34,637 nt of DNA. Origin: Acidimicrobiaceae bacterium (GTDB lineage: Bacteria; Actinomycetota; Acidimicrobiia; Acidimicrobiales; Ilumatobacteraceae). The position numbers and the translations under genes are program-made. Under the pieces are notes generated by a model. It was not told the DNA's origin. It ran no database searches and saw only the letters and a program-made list of their open reading frames with translations. The stretch lies in NCBI GenBank assembly GCA_947505655.1, contig CANNMD010000008.1, positions 1 to 34,637 of the forward strand, in the 5' to 3' direction. Below are positions 18,962-27,132 of the stretch, piece after piece (positions within the stretch are counted from its first letter, which is position 1; the number at the start of each line of letters is the position of its first letter).

Positions 18962-19153
18962 TCAGCCGGCCTTGACGACTTTGCCCGATTTGATGCAACC
19001 GGTGCACACGTTCATACGTGTGGGGGTTTTACCGACGAGGGCGCGAACCCGCTGGATGTTTGGGTTCCAACGGCGCTTGGTGCGACGGTGGGAGTGCGAG
19101 ACGGACATGCCCCATGAAGGGCCCTTGCCACATAATTCACATACTGCTGCCAT
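18962..19153 (-). CDS. rpmB: 50S ribosomal protein L28 (zinc-ribbon C+ form)
   Basis: [63 protein letters not shown]. Confidence 0.95.
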   Translation of the reverse strand: MAAVCELCGKGPSWGMSVSHSHRRTKRRWNPNIQRVRALVGKTPTRMNVCTGCIKSGKVVKAG

Positions 19154-19257
19154 GAGGGTTTCTCTTTCCCAGAAGGGTCTAACGAGTCGTCAAAGGCTAT
19201 CAGCGCGTTGCGAATCTCCAACAAGCGATCGAAGCGATGGGCGACAGGTTCTGTACT

Positions 19258-20946
19258 ATGCGGTACGTGCCCACCCTAGACCGGCTCTCGGCGGATGCCC
19301 TGCGCAACACCGTGATTACATTCCGCGACGCTATGAAAGCCCATTCAGCCGGTATTAACCGGCTCAATGTGTATCCCGTGCCCGATGGCGACACGGGTAC
19401 AAACATGGCTCGCACGCTCGATGCAGTAGTCGCCGAACTCGAAAGCAGCGCTCCCGAACTCGGGCCGACCTGTACTGCCATCAGCCACGGATCATTGATG
19501 GGGGCCCGCGGCAACAGCGGTGTCATCCTCAGCCAGATCCTGCGCGGCATTGCCAACACCATGAAAGAGGCCAGCGATGGCACGGCCTCGAAGGTGGCCG
19601 AAGCGCTGAAGAACGCGTCGCTCGCTGCGTACCAAGCGGTGCTCAAGCCCATCGAGGGAACAATTCTCACGGTGGTTCGTGAGTCGGCCGACGCGGCGCA
19701 GGCATCTGCTGCCGATGGCGCCTCGCTCGTGGTGATGCTTCGGGCGGCTCGCGATGCGGGTCGTTCGGCGCTCGATCGCACACCCGACATGCTGCCCGTG
19801 CTGAAAGAAGCCGGGGTCGTCGATGCCGGCGGGGCGGGCTTCATGTTGTTACTCGACGCAGCGTTGTTCGTGGTCGATGGCGAGCCGTTACCCGTGCCAG
19901 TCGACGTCGGCGACTCGTCGTTCGATCCGTTTGCACTGGTGGCGCATCGCGGCGAAGGCGATGTCAGCGAGTTGCGTTACGAGGTCATGTATTTCATCGA
20001 TCTACCTGACGAAAACATCGAGCCGTTCAAACAAGCATGGGGTCTCATCGGTGACTCAATCGTGGTGGTGGGTGGCGACGGTCTGTGGAACTGTCATGTG
20101 CACACCAACGACATCGGTGCCGCCATCGAGGCAGCTATCGATAACGGCGGGCGCCCTCATCAGATTCGGGTCACCGACCTCTTCGAAGAGGTTGCCGAAG
20201 AGCATGCTCATCGCGAGGCTGCGCTCAAGGGCGGGTCAGCGGCAAACATGGTTCACCGTGGCGCCAGCGCGGCCGGTATGCCGCCGGTTACCTGTGCAGT
20301 TGTGGCCGTATGCAGTGGCGAAGGGCTCTCCGAACTCTTCGACCAGCTGCACGTGCAAGGTGTTGTCACGGGCGGCCAAACGCTCAACCCGTCCACCGCC
20401 GAATTGCTCGCAGCGGTCGAGGCGGTAAACGCCGATCAAGTCATCGTGCTGCCAAACAACAAGAACATCATTCCGGTTGCCGAGCAACTCAACGCGCTCA
20501 CCACCAAGACCGTTGTTGTGGTGCCTACGTGCAGCATGCCCGAGGCGCTGGCAGCGTTGGTTGTGTACGACCCCGAAGAATCAGCCGAACACAACGGCGC
20601 TGAGATGACCGATGCAGCAGCGTCAGTGGCAACTGGCGAAGTTACCCAAGCGGTGCGCGACACCAACAGCGACGCTGGCCAGATCACCGTTGGCGACTGG
20701 ATCGGCATCGTTCGCGGCGACGGCATTGTGTGTGTGGCCGGTTCGGTGATCTCTGCCTCCACAGCGCTGCTCGAGAATCTCATCACGCCAGGTCGCGAAA
20801 TCGTCACCATCATCGAAGGCGCTCAGTCCACCCCTTCGGCTACGGCGGCATTGCGGGCATGGCTCGCCGACGAGCATGCTGGATTACAGGTCGAGGTGCA
20901 CCGCGGCGGGCAACCCCTGTATCCATATCTGTTCGGGGTTGAGTGA
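19258..20946 (+). CDS. DAK2-domain protein, fatty acid kinase FakA-like
   Basis: LNVYPVPDGDTGTNMARTLDAV, GSLMGARGNSGVILSQILRG, AGVVDAGGAGFMLLLDA; C-terminal DegV/EDD-like region LPNNKNIIPVAEQL...VPTCSMPEALAALVVYDPE. Confidence 0.9.
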   Translation: MRYVPTLDRLSADALRNTVITFRDAMKAHSAGINRLNVYPVPDGDTGTNMARTLDAVVAELESSAPELGPTCTAISHGSLMGARGNSGVILSQILRGIANTMKEASDGTASKVAEALKNASLAAYQAVLKPIEGTILTVVRESADAAQASAADGASLVVMLRAARDAGRSALDRTPDMLPVLKEAGVVDAGGAGFMLLLDAALFVVDGEPLPVPVDVGDSSFDPFALVAHRGEGDVSELRYEVMYFIDLPDENIEPFKQAWGLIGDSIVVVGGDGLWNCHVHTNDIGAAIEAAIDNGGRPHQIRVTDLFEEVAEEHAHREAALKGGSAANMVHRGASAAGMPPVTCAVVAVCSGEGLSELFDQLHVQGVVTGGQTLNPSTAELLAAVEAVNADQVIVLPNNKNIIPVAEQLNALTTKTVVVVPTCSMPEALAALVVYDPEESAEHNGAEMTDAAASVATGEVTQAVRDTNSDAGQITVGDWIGIVRGDGIVCVAGSVISASTALLENLITPGREIVTIIEGAQSTPSATAALRAWLADEHAGLQVEVHRGGQPLYPYLFGVE

Positions 20947-23072
20947 CCACCGAGCCCATCACGCTTCGCGAACTGCGAGACATCCCGGTCGAACGACTCA
21001 AAGGTGTCGGTGAAAAGAAGCAGGCTGCGCTGAGCGAAATGGGCATCACGTCGGTTCTCGACCTGATTACTAACTACCCGCGGCGCTGGGTCGACCGAAC
21101 GAACGAGGCTCGGGTCAGCGACCTCGAGGCCGGGCGAGAGGCGTTGGTGCTCGTAACGGTGCGTTCTGTGACCAAGCGCACGATGCGTAATCGCCGCACG
21201 ATGGTCGAGGCGCAAGTGGGCGACGGGTCGGGTCGCATGCACGTGGTCTTCTTCAACCAACCGTGGCGCGAACGACAGCTTCGTGAGGGCTTGCAGATTG
21301 TGTTGTTCGGCAAGGCCGAGGTGTACCGCGGTGGCTTGCAGATGACGAATCCCATTGTCGATCTCATCGGCGATCGAACCGGTCGCATCGTGGCGATTTA
21401 TCCGCAGAGCGAAAAGGTTCAGCTCAGCACTTGGGAGATTGCTGGATGGGTCGAAAACGCGCTCGACCGTTGCGCAGCGCGCGGCTTCGGTGATCCGTTG
21501 CCGGCATCGATTCGCAACGAGTTTGGGCTCATCGATCGAACCATTGCGATGCGTCAGATTCATCTCCCCGAAACCATTGGCGAGAAAGAACAAGCGCGCC
21601 GCCGACTCGCGTTCGACGAACTGTTTCGCGTGCAAGCGGTGTTGGTGATGCGCAAGCGCGCCTTCGAGCGCGAGCAGCGCGGCATTCGCCACGAGACCGA
21701 CAGCGAGTTGGTGCGGCGCTTCCACGCTCAACTGCCGTACGACCTCACCGGCGCTCAGCAGCGTGCCATCGGTGAGATCGAGGTCGACCTGTGCGGCCCG
21801 CATCCGATGCATCGATTGCTGCAGGGCGACGTTGGCTCGGGCAAGACGGTAGTTGCTGTGTCCGCGATGTTGTGCGCTGTGCAGGGCGGGCATCAAGGCG
21901 CGCTCATGGCGCCAACCGAAGTGCTTGCCGAGCAGCATGCAACCGGCGTCCGGCGACTGCTTGAGGGCCTCCGGGTGCCCGATCCCGACAACCTGTTTGG
22001 CGAGCGCGCCATCAACGTGCAGTTGCTCACCAACCGAATCAGCGGCCAAGAGCGCCGAGACGTGATGGCCGGTCTCGCCGACGGCACGGTCGACATCATC
22101 ATTGGCACTCACGCTCTGATCCAAGACGCGGTGGCGTTTCACAGCCTCGGAGTTGTAGTTGTCGACGAGCAGCATCGCTTTGGTGTCGAGCAGCGCGCTG
22201 CACTGCGAACCAAGGGCGCTGGCGACGTCGTTCCCGACGTGCTCGTGATGACGGCAACACCAATTCCGCGCACCGCCGCAATGACCGTGTACGGCGATCT
22301 CGATGTGAGCGTGCTCGACGAACTGCCGCCGGGGCGCACCCCAATCGTCACCCATTGGGCCAATGGTCAGCTGATGGAGTTGGCGGCGTGGTCCGACGTG
22401 CGCGAGGCGGTCAGCGAAGGCCGCCAGGCGTATGTGGTGTGTCCGCTGATCGACGAGAGCGAGAAGCTTGAGGTTGCATCCGCGCAGGAGACATTCGAGC
22501 GTTTGATGCATCAAGACCTCAAGGGCCTACGCATCGGCTTGCTGCACGGGCGAATGTCGTCGGCCGAAAAAGAACAAGTGATGAATGCCTTTCGGGCGGT
22601 TGAACTCGACGTGTTGGTTGCAACCACCGTGATCGAGGTTGGCGTCGATGTACCCAACGCCACCGTCATGGTCATTCTCGACGCAGACCGATTCGGCATT
22701 GCTCAACTACACCAGCTCCGCGGACGCGTTGGCCGCGGTCAGCATGCTTCGCTGTGTTGGCTTGTCACCAGTGACCTCGAAGACACCAACCCGCGAATCG
22801 AGGCACTCGTCGCCACCACAAATGGTTTCGAGCTGGCCGAAGTAGATCTCGACCTGCGCGGCGAGGGCACGCTGATGAACACCATGCAAAAGGGTCGCAG
22901 CGATCTGAAGTTGGCCTCGTTGCGCCGCGATCGCGAGTTGGTTGGCTTGGCTCGCCAAGCTGCGTTCGCCATCATCGACGCTGACCCGTTACTCGCCGAG
23001 CACCCGTTGGTGCTCGATGAGGTTCGTCTGCTGTTGAGCGCCGAAGACGAAGAGTTCTTGTTTAAGAGCTAG
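20943..23072 (+). CDS. recG: ATP-dependent DNA helicase RecG
   Basis: KGVGEKKQAALSEMGITSVLDLITNYPRRWVDR (wedge domain), LLQGDVGSGKTVVA, MAPTEVLAEQH, IIGTHALIQ, VVVDEQHRFGVEQR, LVMTATPIPRT, LHGRMSSAEKEQVM, LHQLRGRVGRGQHASLCWL; GTG start overlaps upstream stop. Confidence 0.96.
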   Translation: MTTEPITLRELRDIPVERLKGVGEKKQAALSEMGITSVLDLITNYPRRWVDRTNEARVSDLEAGREALVLVTVRSVTKRTMRNRRTMVEAQVGDGSGRMHVVFFNQPWRERQLREGLQIVLFGKAEVYRGGLQMTNPIVDLIGDRTGRIVAIYPQSEKVQLSTWEIAGWVENALDRCAARGFGDPLPASIRNEFGLIDRTIAMRQIHLPETIGEKEQARRRLAFDELFRVQAVLVMRKRAFEREQRGIRHETDSELVRRFHAQLPYDLTGAQQRAIGEIEVDLCGPHPMHRLLQGDVGSGKTVVAVSAMLCAVQGGHQGALMAPTEVLAEQHATGVRRLLEGLRVPDPDNLFGERAINVQLLTNRISGQERRDVMAGLADGTVDIIIGTHALIQDAVAFHSLGVVVVDEQHRFGVEQRAALRTKGAGDVVPDVLVMTATPIPRTAAMTVYGDLDVSVLDELPPGRTPIVTHWANGQLMELAAWSDVREAVSEGRQAYVVCPLIDESEKLEVASAQETFERLMHQDLKGLRIGLLHGRMSSAEKEQVMNAFRAVELDVLVATTVIEVGVDVPNATVMVILDADRFGIAQLHQLRGRVGRGQHASLCWLVTSDLEDTNPRIEALVATTNGFELAEVDLDLRGEGTLMNTMQKGRSDLKLASLRRDRELVGLARQAAFAIIDADPLLAEHPLVLDEVRLLLSAEDEEFLFKS

Positions 23073-23076
23073 CGCT

Positions 23077-23097
23077 GGGTCGTTAGTCGTACGACCC
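23077..23097 (+). terminator. Perfect 7-bp inverted repeat just after the recG stop
   Basis: GGGTCGT-TAGTCGT-ACGACCC; no U-tract, so factor-independent termination is uncertain. Confidence 0.35.
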
Positions 23098-23154
23098 TCG
23101 GGCGATCTGGCGTAGTCCATTCGACCCCTTAACAAACATTGGATTGACCACTAC

Positions 23155-23183
23155 TTGACAGGGTGCGATCGTCGGCTTATAGA
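23155..23183 (+). promoter_or_regulatory. Sigma70-type promoter for the TSP3-like gene
   Basis: TTGACA (23155-23160), 17-nt spacer, TATAGA (23178-23183); ATG at 23227 preceded by a GGGGG-type SD. Confidence 0.65.
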
Positions 23184-23226
23184 ACAGGTCCCTGTGGGGC
23201 AAAGTCGAAATTGTTGGGGGATAGTC

Positions 23227-24327
23227 ATGTTGCCAAGTATCGCTCGTCGTTACGACGGGAGAAGCCTGCGGTTGCGCCTCATTCACGCTGGAGCCGCTTC
23301 GCTGCTCGCGTTGGCGCCGGTCGCTATCGCGGGCCTTACTGGTTCAGGTGGTGCCGCGGCGACCACCGCATCGAAAATCGATACCGACGGCGATCGCATC
23401 CCCAACCAGTTGGACACAGACATTGACAACGACGGTGTTGTAAATGGCTCCGACGACGACGTCGACGGCGATGGCATCGCGAACGGAACTGACTTCGACG
23501 TTGATGCCGACAGCTTGCTCAACGGGTCGAAGAAGGAAAAGGACATCGATAGCGACGGCGCGCTGAATGGCGCTGACTCCGACATGGACGCTGACGGCGC
23601 CTCGAACGGCAGCGACGATGACACCGATGGCGATGGCTCATCCAATGGCAGCGACGCAGATGTCGATGGCGATGGCGTCAAGAACGGCAGGGACGGCGAC
23701 GTCGACAGCGATGGACTCTTGAACTCGGTAGACCCCGACGTCGATGCCGATGGCGTTTCGAACGGCAGCGACGATGACACCGATGGCGATGGCCTGTCGA
23801 ACTCGGACACCAATGAACGAGACATTGATGGCGACGGCATCCAGGACAAGTCAGACCCCGACGTCGACGGTGATGGCGCCTCGAACTCAAGCGACTCCGA
23901 TATCGACGGCGACAGCATCTCGAACGGTAGCGACGACGACATCGATGGCGACGGTGCGCTGAACAGTGCCATTGGCGAGAAGGACATCGATGGCGATGGC
24001 GTGCTCGACGGCAGCGACCGCGATGTCGACGGTGACGGAGTGTCCAACGGCAGCGACAGCGATGTCGATGGCGATAGCACTGCCAACGGCAGCGACGATG
24101 ACGTCGATGGCGATGGCCTGTCGAACGGGTCGAAGAGGGAGGACGACATCGACGGTGACGGCAAGGTCGACAGCATCGACGACGACTCTGACGGCGACGG
24201 AGTCTCCAACGGCCGCGACGATGACATCGATGGTGACGGCATCAGCAACTCGAACGACGCCGACGAAGACGGCGATGGAGTGAAGAACTCAAGCAGCTCG
24301 ACCACATCGACCACTCTGCTGCCGTAG
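23227..24327 (+). CDS. Secreted Asp-rich TSP3-like calcium-binding repeat protein
   Basis: Signal-peptide-like MLPSIARRYDGRSLRLRLIHAGAASLLALAPVAIAGLTG, then 23 D-x-D-x-D-G units (e.g. DVDGDGVSNGSDS) and a Ser/Thr tail SSSSTTSTTLLP. Confidence 0.88.
   Translation: MLPSIARRYDGRSLRLRLIHAGAASLLALAPVAIAGLTGSGGAAATTASKIDTDGDRIPNQLDTDIDNDGVVNGSDDDVDGDGIANGTDFDVDADSLLNGSKKEKDIDSDGALNGADSDMDADGASNGSDDDTDGDGSSNGSDADVDGDGVKNGRDGDVDSDGLLNSVDPDVDADGVSNGSDDDTDGDGLSNSDTNERDIDGDGIQDKSDPDVDGDGASNSSDSDIDGDSISNGSDDDIDGDGALNSAIGEKDIDGDGVLDGSDRDVDGDGVSNGSDSDVDGDSTANGSDDDVDGDGLSNGSKREDDIDGDGKVDSIDDDSDGDGVSNGRDDDIDGDGISNSNDADEDGDGVKNSSSSTTSTTLLP
23380..24288 (+). repeat. 23-unit Asp-rich repeat array (13 aa/39 nt units, four 15-aa variants)
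   Basis: Manual parsing: unit lengths sum exactly to 303 aa; 15-aa variants are units 4, 11, 15 and 19. Confidence 0.92.
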
Positions 24328-24331
24328 ATCT

Positions 24332-24364
24332 CTCAAACTTTTCTCAAGTTCCCCTCAAGTTCGG
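24332..24364 (+). promoter_or_regulatory. Three 11-bp-phased direct repeats upstream of whiB
   Basis: CTCAAACTTTT / CTCAAGTTCCC / CTCAAGTTCGG starting at 24332, 24343 and 24354. Confidence 0.6.
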
Positions 24365-24397
24365 CATTGACGCGCCGATCTATCTGGTGTGGGAATC

Positions 24398-24706
24398 ATG
24401 TTTAGAGACGATCCAGCCAACACATACGAGTTCGATCTTGCATCGCTGACACAACGCCCTGCGTGGCATAGTGAGGCAGCGTGTCGGGGGATGCAGAACA
24501 TCAACTTCTATCCGGTGCGTGGAGAGAACGCTGCTCCAGCATTGGCCATCTGTGGCACGTGCACGGTGCAAGACGAGTGTCTGGCACAGGGCGTGAGAAA
24601 CAACGAGCGTGGCGTGTGGGGCGGCTCAACAGCGCGTCAGCGCCGTCAGATTCGCACGACCTCGGCGCTGATCCGGCCGCGTCTGGATGCCACGACCCTG
24701 TTGTGA
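24398..24706 (+). CDS. WhiB-family Fe-S transcriptional regulator
   Basis: PAWHSEAACRGMQNINFYPVRGENAAPALAICGTCTVQDECLAQGVRNNERGVWGGSTARQRRQIRT: four-Cys pattern C-Xn-C-X2-C-X5-C and the GVWGG turn. Confidence 0.93.
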   Translation: MFRDDPANTYEFDLASLTQRPAWHSEAACRGMQNINFYPVRGENAAPALAICGTCTVQDECLAQGVRNNERGVWGGSTARQRRQIRTTSALIRPRLDATTLL

Positions 24707-24737
24707 GCCGTGAGCCGTGAGCCGTGAGTCGTTAGTC
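24703..24737. repeat. Five tandem heptamers (GTGAGCC x3, GTGAGTC, GTTAGTC)
   Basis: Read directly; followed by the palindrome CGAGTGACTCG (24737-24747). Spans the stop codons of whiB and the convergent zinc-ribbon ORF. Confidence 0.9.
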
Positions 24738-24911
24738 GAGTGACTCGGGGAGTACGAGATCCCAGCGATCGAGACAGTCCTGACATCGGTAGGACACGAA
24801 ATCTCCGGGGTACCAGAGCCCGTCTTCGGGTGGCTGAGTGAGCAAAAATGCCCGCCCGCCACAGTCGACACACACGATCTCGGGCTCGGGAGACAAGTCA
24901 GATTCAGCCAT
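24732..24911 (-). CDS. Small zinc-ribbon-like protein
   Basis: MAESDLSPEPEIVCVDCGGRAFLLTQPPEDGLWYPGDFVSYRCQDCLDRWDLVLPESLD: two CxxC knuckles; start placed at ATG 24911. Confidence 0.7.
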   Translation of the reverse strand: MAESDLSPEPEIVCVDCGGRAFLLTQPPEDGLWYPGDFVSYRCQDCLDRWDLVLPESLD

Positions 24912-24930
24912 CGCCCGTAGTCTTGCGGGA

Positions 24931-25449
24931 ATGCGAGTGATTTCGGGTGAATTGGGCGGACGCAAATTGGTGACTCCTCAGGGACTCTCCACCCGACCCA
25001 CCACCGACAAGGTGCGCCAGGCGGTGTTCAACTCGCTCGGCAGCATGGGTGTTCTCGAAGGTGCAACCGTTGCCGATCTCTATGCCGGTTGCGGCGCTTT
25101 GGGTATTGAAGCGCTGTCGCGTGGCGCCGAGTCGTGCACGTTCGTTGAGCGCGACCGATCAGCGTTGCTGGCCCTGAAGGCCAACCTCAAAGATCTCGGC
25201 CTTGAGTCGCGTTCGCACGTGGCGGCCACCGATGTCATGGCGTTTGCGCCCGGCATCACCGGGGTCGACATCGCCTTCGTCGATCCGCCGTACAACTTCA
25301 CCAATTGGGCCGGCCTGCTGCAGTTTTTACGGGCCGGACTCGTCGTTGCCGAGTCCGATCATGAGATCGAACCCGAAGCCGGTTGGGTCACGTTGCGCGC
25401 GAAGAGATACGGACGCACCGTCATCACTACTCTCGAACGGTTACCGTAG
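24931..25449 (+). CDS. rsmD: 16S rRNA (guanine(966)-N2)-methyltransferase RsmD
   Basis: MRVISGELGGRKLVTPQGLSTRPTTDKVRQAVFNSLGS, VADLYAGCGALGIEALSRGAESCTFVE, VDIAFVDPPYNF. Confidence 0.95.
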   Translation: MRVISGELGGRKLVTPQGLSTRPTTDKVRQAVFNSLGSMGVLEGATVADLYAGCGALGIEALSRGAESCTFVERDRSALLALKANLKDLGLESRSHVAATDVMAFAPGITGVDIAFVDPPYNFTNWAGLLQFLRAGLVVAESDHEIEPEAGWVTLRAKRYGRTVITTLERLP

Positions 25450-25455
25450 GCAGCA

Positions 25456-25974
25456 ATGAATTCATCCGTGACCAGCGTGTTGTACCCGGGCAGCTTCGAT
25501 CCGCTGCATCTTGGCCATGTCGATGTTGTCGAGCAGGGTGTCGAGCTCTTCGGTCGGGTCACCGTTGTGGCGATGTACAACCCCTCGAAACCGTCGGGCA
25601 TCTTTACCATCGACGAGCGAGTCGCAATGATTCGGGACAGCTTGGCCCACCTACCCACCGTGAGTGTCGAGGCGTTCGATGGCCTCGCTATTCACGCCGC
25701 CGACCAGTTCAACGCCGACTTCATTCTCAAGGGCCTTCGTAACGCTGGCGATTTCGAAATCGAGCAGCAAATGGCTCATACCAACCATTCGGTATCGGGC
25801 GTACGCACGGTCTTTGTGCCGTGCCGGCCTGATCAGGTGTTCCTGAGCAGTCGCTTCGTGCGTGAGATCGCCCAGCACGGTGGCGATGTTTCGCACCTGG
25901 TGCCGGCCCCGGTTGCCTCAGAACTTGCCCGTATCTTTCCATCCGCGACACATTCGACAGGGTCCCCATCATGA
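25456..25974 (+). CDS. coaD: Phosphopantetheine adenylyltransferase
   Basis: VLYPGSFDPLHLGHVDVVEQGVELF, LKGLRNAGDFEIEQQMAHTNHSVSGVRTVFVPCRPDQVFLSSRFVREIAQHGGDVS. Confidence 0.96.
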   Translation: MNSSVTSVLYPGSFDPLHLGHVDVVEQGVELFGRVTVVAMYNPSKPSGIFTIDERVAMIRDSLAHLPTVSVEAFDGLAIHAADQFNADFILKGLRNAGDFEIEQQMAHTNHSVSGVRTVFVPCRPDQVFLSSRFVREIAQHGGDVSHLVPAPVASELARIFPSATHSTGSPS

Positions 25975-26564
25975 ACTACGACGACCAAGACGACGACCTG
26001 CTCGAGGACACCGACAACGAGACCGACAGTTACGCGCGCCTCGGCGTGGTCGGTGATGCCGAGTCCTTGGTGCGTCGTGCCGCCGATGTCATTCACAGCG
26101 CCCCAACGATGCCGCTGTCATCGTCACCTCGTATCGACCGTGCCGAAGTTGTTGACATGCTCGAAAGCGCGCTCGAGCGACTGCCCGACGAGCTGCGTCA
26201 GGCGCGCTGGATGCTCAAGGAGCGTCAAGAGTTCGTCGCCAAGACCCGTCGTGAAGCCGACGAGATGCTTGAAGCAGCGCGTGTGCAGGCCGAGCGCATG
26301 GTGCAGCGCACCGAGGTGGTTCGCGCTGCCGAGCAACGTGCCCGCCAGATCATCGAGGCCGCCGAAACCGATTCGCGCCGTTTGCGTCACGAAACCGAAG
26401 ACTTCCTCGATCAGCGCCTTGGCAGCTTCGAGATCTTGCTCGACAAGTTGTCGAAGACCGTTCACTCGGGCCGTTCACGGCTCTCGATTGGTGCTCACAA
26501 AGAACAGCCAGCCGACGAAGACGACGAGGATCCCACTAAGGGGTTCTTCGATCAGGACCGCTGA
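25971..26564 (+). CDS. Coiled-coil, DivIVA/ATP-synthase-b-like protein
   Basis: ATGA overlap with coaD; heptad-rich RQARWMLKERQEFVAKTRREADEMLEAARVQAERMVQRTEVVRAAEQRARQIIEAAETDSRRLRHETEDFLDQ. Confidence 0.75.
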   Translation: MNYDDQDDDLLEDTDNETDSYARLGVVGDAESLVRRAADVIHSAPTMPLSSSPRIDRAEVVDMLESALERLPDELRQARWMLKERQEFVAKTRREADEMLEAARVQAERMVQRTEVVRAAEQRARQIIEAAETDSRRLRHETEDFLDQRLGSFEILLDKLSKTVHSGRSRLSIGAHKEQPADEDDEDPTKGFFDQDR

Positions 26565-26566
26565 CC

Positions 26567-27082
26567 ATGGCGCGTCCATTGTTAGTGAACGCGGCCGAAT
26601 TGTTGCGCCGCCCGGGCACCGAGCGAGTCATTTCGGTACCCATCGGAGCCGTCGATCTCGGGCTCTCCGACTCTCGGTTCACCGCCGACGAGGTCATCGA
26701 CGTGCAGCTGCGGCTCGAAAGCCTCACCGACGGCATCGTGGTGGCAGGCACTATTTCGGTGCCGTGGCACGGGCAATGCCGGCGTTGTCTGCGTGACCTT
26801 GCCGAGGTTGCAATCAGCGAAGTCGACGAGCTCTATCAGACTCAGGTCACCAACACTGAGGCCTTCGAGATCGTCGACAACCAGCTCGACCTGTTGCCGA
26901 TGGTCCGTGAATTCGCCCTGCTCGATGCCCCATTGGCGCCACTGTGTCAGCCTGACTGCGCTGGGTTGTGCCCCATCTGCGGTATCGATTTCAACCACAA
27001 GCAGTGCAGTTGCGTGCCAGCCCCGGTTGAGTCCCAATGGGCAGTACTTGATCAACTCAAAGCGCAGCTTGACGGAAACTGA
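26567..27082 (+). CDS. YceD/DUF177 family protein
   Basis: VSVPWHGQCRRCLRDLAEVAISEVDELYQ, LDLLPMVREFALLDAPLAPLCQPDCAGLCPICGIDFN; directly upstream of rpmF. Confidence 0.9.
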   Translation: MARPLLVNAAELLRRPGTERVISVPIGAVDLGLSDSRFTADEVIDVQLRLESLTDGIVVAGTISVPWHGQCRRCLRDLAEVAISEVDELYQTQVTNTEAFEIVDNQLDLLPMVREFALLDAPLAPLCQPDCAGLCPICGIDFNHKQCSCVPAPVESQWAVLDQLKAQLDGN

Positions 27083-27132
27083 TTCTGAGCCGCTAGCATC
27101 GCAGGGCTGATTGAAGTGAGTGGAGACCTGCG

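Noticed and set aside
20823-22514. 563-aa minus-strand ORF opposite recG
   Set aside because: No recognisable motifs; the sense strand encodes clear RecG motifs. Typical GC-rich antisense open frame.
23380-24288. CRISPR-like array
   Set aside because: Regular 39-nt periodicity, but the repeats are degenerate, contiguous, and encode an in-frame Asp-rich protein; no constant repeat/unique spacer structure.
23283-24314. 343-aa minus-strand ORF (PSPSTSSSLP-rich) opposite the repeat gene
   Set aside because: Antisense shadow of the GAT/GAC/GGC-rich array; the repeated codon set never yields stops on the other strand. Sense frame has signal peptide, promoter and SD.
27070-27098. TTGACG...TAGCAT promoter before rpmF
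   Set aside because: Elements look real but the spacer is 19 nt and the region overlaps the yceD end; noted only.
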